Positions 21,679-33,663 of a DNA stretch of 64,000 nt are shown piece by piece. The stretch spans positions 496,001 to 560,000 of the forward strand of contig NW_020312369.1 in NCBI RefSeq assembly GCF_002999335.1, given 5' to 3'. The stretch comes from Cyclospora cayetanensis (Eukaryota; Apicomplexa; Conoidasida; Eucoccidiorida; Eimeriidae). Made by a program: the position numbers and the translations under genes. Under the pieces are notes generated by a model. That model ran no database searches. It had not been told where the DNA came from and saw only the letters and a list, made by a program, of their open reading frames with translations. Every line of letters starts with the position of its first letter. Within the stretch, counting starts at the first letter, position 1.

Positions 21679-22078
21679 ATGCAGCAGCCGTGATGACCAT
21701 CCCCACGGCTGCAGCGCCTATTGCAGTCGCGCACGCTGTGTCGTGTCTGTGTCCAGCTGACACTCTCTGGGGCTGCGTCTTTGGAATTTGCGCGGCATTG
21801 ACTGACTCCAGGCCTCGTCTGCCCCTCCCTGACAGCCGTCCGCTGCAGCTTTTTGTTTTTTCTCTGCCTCCTGCCATGTACGCATGCAAGTGTGCATGCA
21901 TGTATGTATGCATGTATGCATGCAAGTGTGCATGGGGGGCTCCTCGCGTCTTCTGGACGTTCCGCCGTGCTTCCCGTTTCCCTTCGCACACAAGCGTGTG
22001 GACGCCTTTGTAGAAGATCTCTAAGGCCACTAGCATTTCGCTGTATTCAAAGGCCGCAGCACTCCGTTTGAAGGGACC

Positions 22079-22150
22079 CGCCCCGTTCCATGAGTCTTCT
22101 CAGCGCAGCGGGTGGTTCCTGCGTTTTTGTATCATAGGGCGACCCTCTTG
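22079..22150 (+). repeat. Direct repeat, copy 1 of 2
   Basis: GCCCCGTTCCATGAGTCTTC...CAGCG...TTCCTGCGTTTTTGTAT..AGGGCGACCCT. About 80 percent identical by eye to 22489-22560, 410 bp downstream. Confidence 0.8.
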
Positions 22151-22488
22151 AGTTTCGGAGAGTGGGGATAAGAGGGGGTGGGGGAAAAGCGCGTCAGCTT
22201 CATACGCGCCGCTTAGAGACTTTTTAATTAACGCTTGGACTTGCTGCGGGAGCCTTTGAGAGGGTAGAGATAGAGGGCCTCTCGGGCTCTGGTTTCGCTG
22301 TCAAGCGACTGATTTGCCTTTAGCCGGGGGCGGAGCCGCAGCTGCTGCTTTGTCTGCTGGTTTGGACACATGCACGCGAAAGAAAAACCCGGTTGTACAT
22401 CAAGTGGGGGCGAATAATAGGGTGACCTCCCTTCAGGAGTGCCCTCTGTTAGAATTGGAATGATGTACCGAGAGAGGGTAGCATGCCC

Positions 22489-22560
22489 CGTTTCATGAGT
22501 CCTCTCAGCGCAGGGGTTGCTCCTGCGTTTTCGTATTAAAGGGCAATCCTGTGCGTTGAG
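22489..22560 (+). repeat. Direct repeat, copy 2 of 2
   Basis: GCCCCGTTTCATGAGTCCTC...CAGCG...CTCCTGCGTTTTCGTATTAAAGGGCAATCCT. Same orientation as 22079-22150. Function unknown; no open frame is shared by the copies. Confidence 0.8.
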
Positions 22561-23045
22561 GGCCGTCTTTTCGGGCAGGCAGCACGCTGAGACGTAGCCT
22601 CTCTCTTAGAACTCGATACCTCAAATACTGATTTGGAAGCCTCAGCTTCAGGACGTTTCCTTCCGTGCACTGAGAGACTCCTGTGCTGCGAAGGAATAAG
22701 CAGGAGCCTGTTAGACGCAGCTCAAAAGGCAGGCAGCCCTTTCGGTCCTAGGCCCCTTCGCGGCATGCACGCCACCTACCGCGTCTGTCTACGCATATCC
22801 CGTGCGCTTCCCCCTGTTTCTTCGTATTCAGCGGTGCCAGCTTTTGTAAAAGTGCCTGCGGGTGGTGCTGCTCTGGGAAAATGACGCTTGTAGCCCGTTT
22901 GGTGGCCTATGTGTGTGTGTGTGCGGAGAAGGAAGGGAGGAAGAAGGGGTAGGGGGCCACGATGGTTGCAACGAATGCGATGGGTGTTGCTGCTGCAGCA
23001 GCTGCACACCTCGCTGCAGTAGTCGATAGAAAAAAAGGTGCGCGC

Positions 23046-23093
23046 CTTCCCAAGGAGGCTCAGCTTCTGCAGAAGCTGAGCCTCCTTGGGAAG
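23046..23093. repeat. 48-bp perfect palindrome
   Basis: CTTCCCAAGGAGGCTCAGCT... with 24-bp arms and no spacer, centred on CTGCAG between 23069 and 23070. Non-coding, between the convergent FPGS and subtilisin genes. Confidence 0.95.
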
Positions 23094-23564
23094 CCCAGCT
23101 GTCTGTCGGTGTCGGCCGTAGGGACAGAGGGGCCTTTGCGCATTTCGCAGACCCCTGAGAGAACGAATCTGCGTTTGACGCCTGCCTGCCTCAGTCAGTC
23201 GCTGGCTGGTGCTGCTGCGAAGGAGGTGCTGTTTGAAGGTGCGAGAAGAGCATATGCGTTTTTTATTCAAACGGTCGATAGGCAAGAAAGCATTCGAAGC
23301 CGCATATTCTGTCTGGTTCAGGGAGAGCAACACTTGTCGAGCGAATGCCTCATGGCGGGTTTGTGTCGTGCGTGTGGCGGTAGCTGCTGCATTGTGTTTG
23401 TGCTCCTCCTGGGGGGCGTGGGGTCGGTGCTGCTGCTGGCGCTGTTGCCATGGCAGCGAAGGCTCCGCGCGAGCAGCAGCAGCAGGGGCAGGGGCAGGGG
23501 CAGCGGCAGTGCAGCAGCCGGTGTAGCCGCTGCTGCACTGCTGCTGCTGCTGCTGCCCCTTGCC

Positions 23565-26500
23565 TTACACGACGTGAAGAGTAATAGGGACAGAGACAGA
23601 CACGAGCTGCACAAGGCGCCGCCGCGCGGCCCCTAGTTGCGCGGCAACTTCGGGTGCAGCCCTGCGGATGTATACCAGCGCTAGCGTTGCCTTGTACACG
23701 CCACGCACCAGCCTCTTGGCATCTAGGGAGAGAGTTACGGTTTCTGCAGCCTCGCCGTCTAGGTGCAGTGCGTGGTGAGAGGGGAAAGCGAACAGAAGCC
23801 GTGCTAGGAGCACAGACCGGAGGGCGTTTAGCCGTCCCTCGGTCAGTGACAGCCCGACGTGGCGCTTGTCTGTCTCGCCCCCCCGAATAAGCACGTCTAT
23901 GACTTGCTGCGGAAGGGCCAAGGGTGTCAGCGAGACTATTTCCGCGGCAACACCACTCACCATGGGAGCAGACATGCTGGTCCCGCTAGTTACGCGATAG
24001 GACCCCGGAAAAAGCAGCCCTGAAGCGCCCCCTGAGGAAGAGGAGGTCGTAGCGGGGGGAGCAGAAGAGGCAGACGCAGATTCTCGCGTGCGTTGCACTG
24101 CGTCTCCAGGAGGCCGCCACGTGCTAGCGATCAGCTCGCCAGGGGCAGTTAGGTGAACAGATTCCTTCCCCCGATTTGCCCATGAGGGAACCGTTCCTTC
24201 ACGCGTATACGCGGAAACCGTGACTGTCCAATCTCTCGTAAACGAGGCAGGGTAGTAAGGAGCCACCGATATATCTTGGCCCTCATTTCCTGCTGCGATG
24301 ATAAACACGGAGGACGAGGCCCGAGAGACTGCTTGCTGCAATAGAAACCCTAAAATGTGTGCAGCCGCGCCTGCAATCCCCGACATACAAATTTGCCACA
24401 ATCAACACAGACTGACAGACCTGCAAACTTGCAAACAAATACTACGCTGAGGAGGGAGGCGTCTATATATATATATACATATATAAGCGGCAACTAGAGA
24501 AATTGAGCAGTCCAAAGCACGAGATGCCGCAGCACCTCTGTGCACGTATAGGCCCGCTGGCATGCGGCACAACGCAAATGCATTCTATTTCTCCACCTAT
24601 CTACTGGTGTACCTACAGCCTAAATCTACGCATAGCAGACTTTTATAGGCAGCCAGCCGTGACAAGAGAGCAGATGAAGAGGACCGAATTGCATAAAGGA
24701 TATGTGTATATATTATATAGACATAATTATGCATATTTGTAGATATTTATATTTGTGGAGCGGCATTTGTATGTACAATTATATACTTTTGCATATATGT
24801 GTACATATATTTGTGAATGTAGAGGCAAAGATATAGGCAGAGATAGATGTCCACTTGCACAGATAAACATAAGAACGCAAAATGAGACAACTGTAAATAC
24901 ATAGCACCTCAAGAGAAGGGGCACGCAGTGTCGTTTGTTTGTTCTACGGCTCACCACTAACACCTCCCCAAGAGTTTGTAATGACCCTGGCGCCGTTATC
25001 GGTTGCATATTTGATTGCTGGAATTGCGTGAGAGACGTCACCTTCACCAGAGGCGTCAAGAATTTTGAGGGCCATCAAACGTGAGTGGTGGCTTATCCCC
25101 GTAACGCCTTCTCTATTATTTCTCTGAGCCGCTATGATTCCTACAGGCCAATACCGCACGGGGGAAGGGGGGAGGCAGAGCACGGCAGAAACAATGAAGA
25201 TGACTAAGAGTCGGTGTGAATGGGCAGACGCATACAGCTATATTACAATAAAAGGACTCCTATGGATGCCGTGCTTGCTGGGTGTTTGTTCATGGAGGAG
25301 CTGCACAAAGGAGGGGGTTAGACAGGAAACGTGGGAGTGCAGAACAAAGAAGCTTGCGCTTTTTTGACGTGAAACGTTAGGTTTCACCATGAGCAACACA
25401 AGATCTGCGAGGAAGATGTAGGCACGGGAGACGGTCTAGTGGATGCAGCAAGTGTACATACACTCCACAATGAGCAGCAAGCAGTCCTTGACCGGAAAGT
25501 AAATCCTACTGCGTAATACGAAAAATTGATTTATCATTACACATATATCATATACCATATATATATACCTGCAACATGAGAGCCATGTCCATTGTCATCC
25601 ATGGGGTTGTTGTTATTTGCAAGAAAGTTCCAGCCAAAGACGTCATCTACAAATCCGTTGCCATCGTCATCTACATTCGTCTGGGACGCCCATGCAGCGC
25701 AGAATTTTGCAAGCGTATGCTGCATTCGACTGCAGATTGATCAGGTTTCCCTTAGCGCTACCTCTGTGTGTCAGTTCGCCTGTCTGTCTCTGCGTAAGGC
25801 ACTAGAGGGAGAGAGGGGCCTGAAAGGGGAAGGAGAGGCCCTGTCTGTTATCTCTCATCAGTGGGCCCCCTGTTTTGGCCAGTGTAACAGGCGTCTCTGC
25901 CCCTATTTTGTTTGTACAGCGGGAGAAAAGGCGCTGGCACCAGCCCCTCTATCGCCTTCTCCCTGTTTTCGTCTGTCTCCCTCAGCCTGCAGTCTGCTGC
26001 TGGTCTCTTTGCCGTGCCGTGCTCTGTAGGCCCCCCTCGTTTGCACTGCAAGTCACTGCAACGCTCTGCTTTGCAAGACAGACAGACAGACGCTAGAGCG
26101 ACTCACCTGCCCGTACACCTCCTTGAGATTTAGCCACATCGATGGAAACAGCTCGGGATGCAGATAATTCACACCTAGCACAGCACAGCAGAGCAAGGTA
26201 GACGCAGGGGATGCCCGCAAGCTTTGGCGGCAGGGTGGATGCACAATAGATGAGGAGGCCACTACAGACAAGCCCCAAGAAAGCCTTCATCGCAAAGAAG
26301 GCCGCAATACAGCGCACGCAGCCCCACAAAGATGCGCAGGAGAACCACAAAGGAAGGCAGAAGCAAGGCACGCATGTCTGTTTTCAGAGAGAGAAGATAT
26401 GCGAGGGACAGACGTCGACTACTTCTTTCGGAAAACAGCACCACCCAAAGGCGCCTCCTTGAAGGCATGCACGGCGAGGGCAACACGACACGGAAAGAAA

Positions 26501-26755
26501 AGGAGGAGGGATAGAAAGAAGTGAGACACATAGATGCATGCCTCTATGTGCACATGCATCTATGTGTGAGTCTCTGCCTCTTGCCTGTGTCAACAACGGC
26601 CACCGGCACGGCTGTGTCTTTAGTTTGCTCCAAGGCTCCCCATTCCCATGTTCTTAACATGTCGATACCCCGATCCACATGTGCTGATCCGTGCGGCTGT
26701 TTGAGAGGGGGGGCCCCGCCGTTGTTGGCGCTGCCCCGCTCCACAGCAATCAAGG

Positions 26756-26791
<36 letters not shown>

Positions 26792-29136
26792 CGATGTCTC
26801 TGCTAACGCCTTGGCAGAGGTCTCTGACCTTAAGCAGTTGCGCTCTCGCTTGATCATTTCTCATTAGCCACTGAGAACCCCAGGCGTCCCCCAGAAGAGC
26901 CGCTGCATTGCCCGCTTCGCACGCCGCAGCCAGGGGCCCCCCGCGAGGCAAGGAGGCCCCCAAACCCCACTGCAGGCCAAACAGCGGATCGTTGGGGGCC
27001 CCCAGCGGGGAGGCTGCCGCCACCGACGAACGGGGACCTTGTGTCGCGTTCCGCTGAAGCAGCTGAGAGCTGGACGCCTCAAGGGGCTCTCCTGCAGCAG
27101 CTGCAGAGACTCGAGACACTGTCTCCTCCATGCCGATCCCCGCTGCCGCCTTGCGGAGACTTTGGTCTGCAGGGGCCTGCTGCCCCACACTCTCCGCTGC
27201 ATCCCTCTGTGCCCTTATGGGGGCATCCGGTGCAACGAAGAGGATGTCTCTGCCGTATGCCGATCCAAGAAACTGCAGCAAAAAGGCCCTCAAAGAGGAT
27301 AAATCCCTCTCTCGGCTGCCGTTGTTGCTACTGCTGTTACTGCTACTGCTGCTGTTGCTACTGCTGCTGTTGCTACTGCTGCTGTTGTTACTGCTGCTGT
27401 TGCTGCTGCGGAAGTGCAGCGTGAGGAGGTCAACCCCGCAGAGGTCATCCGACTCAAGAAGCGAAGCGGGCGCTGCTGAGCGGCTTTTAGGCGGAAGGGG
27501 GAGGCTCTCGCTTTTCCACTGCTCTTTTCCCCCTTCCTCTCCTTTGTTGGTAGTCCTTGCCAGCTTCTGCATGCGACGGGAAGTGGCGCTGTCCGCAGCA
27601 GCCGCAGCGGCGGCAAATGCCTGAGCGTCCACCAGAGTCACCTCTTCGGAGTGAGGGGGGGGGCCCCCAAAGGAGGCCCTCGCCGGCGGGGAACTCTCCC
27701 GCATGGGCTTCCCCGGCAGCGCTCTGCTGTAAATGTGGCGAACCTCTTCCACGACAGCCCCAGAGGTGTTCGCTGCTTCCAACAAAACCTGCAGTCTACG
27801 CCTGCTGACGCTGCCACCTTCGGTGTAGGCCAGCTGCTCAGTGTCGCTCCCACCAGCAAGCCGAGGATCGTCGTGCGCTGCCTTCTCCGAGACGCCCCCC
27901 GACAATCGCCTCGCCGCATGCATCCCCCCATCCAGCCTCGTCAAAGCGCCGTTAAGGACCCCCTCCAGCGCCTTCCCGGGGGAAGGCCTCGCGGCGTGGG
28001 CTGCTGCGGCTGCATCTTTTGTCGCGGCGGCAAACATCGCAGGGTCCAGAGAGATCTCCGGGGGGATGTAAGGCAGGGGGACTGTTGAAGGCACCTCCTC
28101 GCCAGAGAGCGTCGTCGCGCCAATGCTCTGGCTGCTGTCTTCGCTGCTGTCTTCGCTGCTGTCTTCGCTCTCACTGGATCTCCTTAAACCCGTAGGTGCA
28201 GAGACCTCCGCAGTCGCGGGGAGGGGAGACACCCCTCCAAGCAAGCGCATATTCGCTTGCCTCCTCAGCTCCCGCCTTTCCTCATGATTGCAACGCCACC
28301 CCACAAGAACTCTATCGGGGTAAACTTCCTTAGAGCTGAAGGCCGCAATATCTACTACGACTACCCGCTGCCCCTGCTGCTCCGCCCCCTCCTCCTCATC
28401 AACATCATCAAACGCAACACTCAGTTCCTCATCCTGCAGCTGCTGTCGCGCTTGGCCTTGCCGCCGCCTCTCCTCTTGCTGCTGATGACTTTGCTGCTGC
28501 TGCTGATGACTTTGCTGCTGCTGGTGCTGTTGTTGCCTTTGCTGTTGTTGTTGCTGCTGTACCCCATTAGGGTGCAGAGACTCGCCAAACCCGAGAGGAG
28601 GGGCCTCCCATGCTATGGCCTCTGGAGCATCGGCCTTTGCGTCGCGAACTGGCAACTGCTGCAAGATCCTTGAGAACTTTCGCCCCACTTGCATTTGTTG
28701 CTGCTGCTGCTGATGATTTTGCTGCTGCTGCTGATGACTCTGTTGTTGTTGCTGATGATGCTGTTGCTGCTGCCGTTGTTGCTGCTGCCGCTGTTGCTGT
28801 TGCTGCTGCTGCCGTTGTTGCTGCTGCTGCTGCTGCCGTTGTTGCTGCTGCTGCCGTTGCTGTTGCTGCTGCTGCTGCCGTTGCTGTTGCTGCTGCTGCT
28901 GCCGCTGCTGCTGCTGCTGATGCTGCTGTTGCCCTCGCCTCTCTGTGTGGGGCCTCCGGCGCGTGCGCGCAATCGCCTCTACCCCCATTGCTGCCCCCAG
29001 CTCTGCAGCTACAGAAGCATCCACACGCTGCTGCACTGCAGCGGAAGCTGCTGCTCCTGCTGCGATTGATTCTGCATTGAGCACCTCAGACAGTGTAAGC
29101 CGCAAAAGATGCGCCTCCCGCTGCTTCTTTTGCTGC

Positions 29137-29169
<33 letters not shown>

Positions 29170-30290
29170 AGCCTACGCCTCGGACTCTGTCCCTCGTCGA
29201 GCTCCAGGGGCCCCAGCCGTTGCCTGATCGATGAGATCGGGGAGGCGGTGAATTCCACAGGCCCCTCGAAGAAGGGCAGTGTCAGAGAAGTCTTTTCCCG
29301 CACGTCTTTTTCCCCGTTTCGCTCTTCTCGCCTCGACAACTCCGCCTTCTGCTGCGGCTTCTGCAGGTGTCCTCCAGCGGCAGTCATCGTCGCCTCCTTG
29401 AGAGTAGCGGCTGTCTGCTTCCAGTCTGTTAACAGCCGTACCGAGAGTTTCACGGGGGCCCCCGCCATCACGCGCAGTGCGACTGTGGCAGAGCCTCCCG
29501 GGGGCACCCTCGCCTCGATACGCCTGAGGCTGAGCTGTAGATCCTCGATGGCAACCCCCAAACCGTCGAGACGCTCTTCGCCAGCGTTTTCCCCCTCCTC
29601 CTGCGCAGCATCGAGGCTTCCCTCCTCGTCAGTCTCTATAGGCATGCCCAAAGGCACTGCAATCGTAGAGGCAGCGCGGGCACTGCGAGGCGCTCCTAAA
29701 GCTGACAGAGGAGTTTCCAACGCGTATGTTTGAACCACTGCTCTTAGGCGCTCAGTAGAAACCCCGCGAGGGTCTCCGGGGGCCCCAAGGCCCGAGAGCG
29801 TGGGCTTCGGTGGGGGCCCCTCCTGGAAGAAAATCTTAGGCGCACCTCCACTAGGAGGCTCCCCAGGTGCTCTGTCTACGATCTGTGACGCATGCAAATC
29901 GGCAACCCCATCGCGGCGCTGCCTGTGTGGCCGCCTGCCTTTACTTGCTGCCGTGCCTGCAGCTCCCGCGGCAGGTTGAGGCGTCTCGTGATCTCGTTCC
30001 CCGTAGACTCTCCGCTCTCCTCGCAAGAGAGCGGCTGAGGACTGCTCCCGGAGCTGCGGCTCCCGCTGGTCTAGCGGCAAATCTAGTGACGCGTCTAGTG
30101 ACGCGTCTAGGGGCACGATCCCCTGGGGGCCCCTTTTAGCTGAGGGCCTCCCTCCCTGCCCTGGGGACGCCGCAAGGCCTTGCCTGGCAGGCCCTTTGTT
30201 GGGAGTGCCTCGTGCTGCAGGCGCTTTGCGCAGCAGTAGAAGGAGCAACACGAGCAGGAAAAGGCATAGCCTTCTGAGGGTCCTGGGCAT
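23565..30290 (-). CDS. Subtilisin-like serine protease with giant low-complexity N-terminus
   Basis: S8-family protease. Five exons read downward: 30290-26585, 26174-26107, 25680-25569, 25140-24964, 24370-23565. They total 4869 nt, 1622 residues. The start at 30290 gives a signal-anchor-like MPRTLRRLCLFLLVLLLLLL. The catalytic triad is complete: Asp1234 in VVDT-G-VNYLHPELF (split by intron 1), His1290 in DDNGHGSHVAG, and Ser1486 in GTSMSAPMVSG. The oxyanion Asn1383 lies in IIAAGNEG. NDPLFGLQWGL before the Asp is the usual start of a subtilase domain. Roughly 1100 residues precede it, with long Gln/Arg runs (DNA 28695-28940, 29130-29175), Ser/Asn runs (27306-27420) and a Ser run (26757-26790). 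Intron 1 uses a GC donor. No C-terminal membrane segment is seen. Apicomplexan subtilisins mature secretory adhesins or egress factors; this one's substrate is unknown. Confidence 0.93.
24455..24490. repeat. TA microsatellite in subtilisin intron
   Basis: Short (TA)n/(ATAC) tract in the intron between the 25140-24964 and 24370-23565 exons. A looser AT-rich stretch follows to about 24830. Confidence 0.8.
28690..29175. repeat. CTG/CAG trinucleotide tracts in the subtilisin exon
   Basis: Two tracts, 28690-28935 (interrupted by CGG/TTG, giving Gln with regularly spaced Arg and His) and 29128-29173 (near-pure Gln). They are coding on the minus strand. Eimeria proteins are known for such homopolymeric runs; the Gln choice shows CAG reads in the sense strand here. 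Confidence 0.9.
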
Positions 30291-31800
30291 AATAAGTGGA
30301 GGCCTTCTCAGAGGAAGGCCCCCACCAACACTGCGATGACACCCAAGGGGGAGCAGAGGCCCCCTTGGGGGCAGGGGCCTCTGTCCCATGCCAGCTGGGG
30401 ACTGCCCCTAACCCCGTAGAAGCCTGATTTGGCGGCCACAGGGTCGGCCGTTGCTGCTGCATGCTGCTGCAGGGGCTGCAGCGCCCGTGGTACTGTTCAA
30501 CGCGGTCCTATGTGGCCTACATGAGCGGGGAGGGCATAGACCCCGCATAAAACGAAGGGGAAAGAAGACAAGGACCTCGTGATCAGAAAGGGCGGGCAAC
30601 GCGAAACTTTTGCGATAAACACTCACGATTCGCCTTCCTAGAGGGTTCTCTACCTGTCAGGTCAAAAACCTGAGCTGTATGTACAGCTGAGAGAGCCCTG
30701 CAGCTGGTGTGGTTTGCCCCTTCCCTCTGTGTCTTGTGCGGTACCACAGACCAGGGTTCGGGCCTTAAAAGGACTTCTTATCCGATAGACGATCTCTTTC
30801 AAGTGCACCCAGCACAGCAAAAGCCCTAAAATAAAAATGTGATCTGTAGTGATGCAGACGCATGCGCATTGGCAGAGGGAGGGTCTACAGGGTCACCGGA
30901 ACGTTGTCACCAGCATCCACACCAGCAGCATTAGCACCAGCGGCGACAGCAACGGCAATGCCACCAAAACAGAGTGGCGCTTCTTATTTGCTCCCTATTT
31001 CCTTTAGAATATCTTACATTTGTTATTTCAAAAAATCTGGTCACCCCGGATGCCTGCATTCAAGAGAGCAATAGTTTGGGATGAAAGGGTGCAAGGTGCA
31101 CCACCGGTGTGGACCGCTGAACTGAATGGTACGTACGCCTCGGCCGCCTACGGAGAGTGACTACTGTCACTTCTCCTGCTAGTTCCGTTATTTCCTTTCA
31201 CTTGTATATATGGCTAATTGAACAGGAGGGAGGACGTCCGTGCAAAGAGAGGCAGACAAGCTACAGGGCCCATCCTCGAACACAGAGTAGAATTTTTCGA
31301 TAAAGAGGCATTAATCCTTGAACAAAACACGAAATCGCCAGCAATATTGTTTTGCTCGCTTCGCGCTATGCCAAGCACCCCAGCTGAGTCCCCATAGTCC
31401 CTCCGCATACACCTGCGAGGCTGCAGGCATTGCCTACAAACACACTGGTACACGGAAAAACTGGCCTAACGCCCGGTTCACAATTGGCACCTTCATTATT
31501 TCTGCGTCTTCCAGCTGTACTGATGGGGTGCAGCCATACTTCTGGGACGTTTGCACCTTGTAACGACCCAAGCTACACCTAGGCACATTTGACTACACTG
31601 GCTATGGAAAACACACTCGTCTCTCCAGGGCTTATGACGCAACGGTACCGCAACTGGCTCAAGAACAGAACGCTGGGAGTTTGAGTCACTATGGGCTCCT
31701 TTTCGCGTGTGATTCCTGGTTGGCTTCCTTTTTTTTTTGCATACATCTTGTTTCTTGCAGAGAAGCGCCAGCTGATTGCAGTAAGACAGACTATTTTGTG

Positions 31801-31875
31801 CATGCGGACGAGATGCTATGTGCGACTAGCTGTGAATGCACGAAGTGCTACGAGGGTGCAGCAGCGCTTAGCCTA
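31801..31875 (-). repeat. Dispersed repeat, reverse copy 2
   Basis: GCTATGTGCGACTAGCTGTG followed by AATGCACGAAGTGCTACGAG and GGTGCAGCAGC. It parallels 6541-6620, and its reverse complement resembles 57930-58005. Confidence 0.6.
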
Positions 31876-32400
31876 GCTGCTAAAGACTCCGAGACTACAA
31901 CCAGATATAGTAGATGGTTGGCAGAAGGCCGCAAAAGGAGTGAAAATGCAAAACAGACAGCAGGAAAGCCACAGGTTGAAAGGAGAGCGTGTACAGGAAA
32001 TCTGAAGAGACGAAAGCAGCCAACGGATTTCACACAAGACTTTTAGTGCAGATGGGGCACTGGCTGAGCCCTTATCGGATCACACGGAGACGCTCCCTCC
32101 TACGTTAACTTATGCTCCTGGCTGTAACGTTGATGAGAAAGAGACTGAGCCTCAAAATACTCGGTGGGAGAAAGGTGATGCACTAAGGAAGAAAAGCTAA
32201 TTAACACATAAGAAGAAGAGCAGTGCCTCACTAAGTCACGGAAGGGCATGGCTATATGGACTCCAGGCACTAACTCTTTAGTTCAGCTGGCGAGTACTTT
32301 TGGCCCTCCCTGTGATTACAGAGTCAAACCAGCTTGAGAAATCCTCAGTGTGGCTGCAGAAACAGCTCCACTGGAGTAAACACGAGCACGCTGCAGGGCA

Positions 32401-32590
32401 GCAGGTGCAAAACGCTTCATCAAAAGCCTCCGTTGGAAGGCACCTAGCTCCAAAGATAAATAAAACTTGATAAAACTTATCAAATGTTCCTTATAAAAGA
32501 CTTTTTTCTTCACCTGCCTGCGCCTCTCAAATTTTTTGGCATGAGAAGAGATGGTCAGCCAGGGTGCGCGTAGCTGCACTCTTCATGCAA
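32401..32590 (+). repeat. Dispersed repeat, forward copy D
   Basis: About 190 bp align by eye with 52905-53085: AACGCTTCATCAAAAGCCTC, ACTTGATAAAACTTATCAAA, CAGGGTGCGCGTAGCTGCAC versus GGTTCATCAAAGGTCTTCC, ACTTGATAAAAGTGATTGA, CAGGATGCGCGTAGCTACAC. This is the longest pairwise match in the family. Confidence 0.7.
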
Positions 32591-33663
32591 CCTAAGAATT
32601 CACATCTGGGTGGACTTACCGCCCAGCACATACTTACCTAACGTTGCATGTTCGTATATGGAGCTACAAGTGAAGTGTAATTAGAAAGTGATCAGACCGA
32701 CAAACCAAGTAGGCGTTTCCTTGCTGGCTCTCAGATAAATGTAACTAGTGTTTGCAAAGGGCTCACGCGTAGCTTTGTTCGCTACCCTAAGAGTTGTTGT
32801 ATTCGTTAGATCGGGGGCGGGGAAGGGGAGGAGGGCACGCACAGAGCGGGCTGCGGCTAGCCAGCATTGCAAGAGATGTATGACGCTCAACATGAACAGA
32901 AGGGTGGTGCCTTGAACCTTCACGCGCTTGTTTGCATAGGGGCAGTCTATTCTGCAGTAGTCCCTTATGATAAGCTGCAAAAGAGGTCGGTTGTGTTCTC
33001 AACATGCATTCTTGAGGGCCAGCACCGTTGAGATACCCAACTTCTGGCATCTCTTCTACTTCCTTTTTCGGTGTGTGTACACCTCGTTTGTCTTTTGTGC
33101 CTCCCCGACTATCGCGGAATCGAAGCACTCAGGTTTGAGCGGCGCTTGTACTGCCAGATGCGCAATGGTTCATGCCTCTCCATAGCATGAAATAGGCTAA
33201 GATAAGAAGCAAACAGTTTTGGTTCAGCTTGATTCGTGTATTTAGTAGCCAGCCACCGATTTTTGGTGCGTACCAGCCAGAGGCGAGACACCATTAATAG
33301 GCAGCCTTTACTTGCCAGCAGGAGGAACACGTGCGAAAATGCAAAAATACCGAACGACAGATGGTAGAGCAGAGTCAGTGTACCAAAATTTTGAATGGAT
33401 GAAGCAAAAGAATTGATTTCGTATGCACACGCGTGGCAAAGCGTTACGGTAGTCCTACACATGGGGTCCCTCGACCCTGGAAGGTGCAGCCAGCGTCTGC
33501 TGCTGGTGCTCCTGTTGGTGCTCCTGCTTCTATCAGCACCCTACACGATTGCTTTTACGCTGCTATTTATTCCTTTGATTCATCTTGACGCACGTGCTGC
33601 TGCACACATTAGTGTTCTGATACGTGTACGTTAAGGGTTTAGAGTCCACGATCTTCACTAAAG

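Larger units (their letters stand above)
21679..23564. other. Convergent intergenic region between FPGS and subtilisin
   Basis: It holds the two 3' ends. No gene recognised. It contains a (GCATG/TGTATG)n tract near 21880-21930, a pair of 72-bp direct repeats (22079 and 22489) and a 48-bp perfect palindrome (23046-23093). A CAG/CTG-rich block at 23440-23560 lies just beyond the subtilisin stop. If the stop at 23565 were bypassed by splicing, this block could encode a low-complexity tail, but there is no direct support for that. Confidence 0.5.
30291..33663. other. Divergent intergenic region between subtilisin and GPI
   Basis: No gene recognised over 3.4 kb. It presumably includes both promoters. 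Dispersed repeat copies lie at 31801-31875 (reverse) and 32401-32590 (forward). Otherwise only short open frames without family resemblance. Confidence 0.5.

Noticed and set aside
28610..29733. Plus-strand Ala- and Leu-rich frames opposite the subtilisin
   Set aside because: They are antisense readings of CAG tracts in the protease exon.
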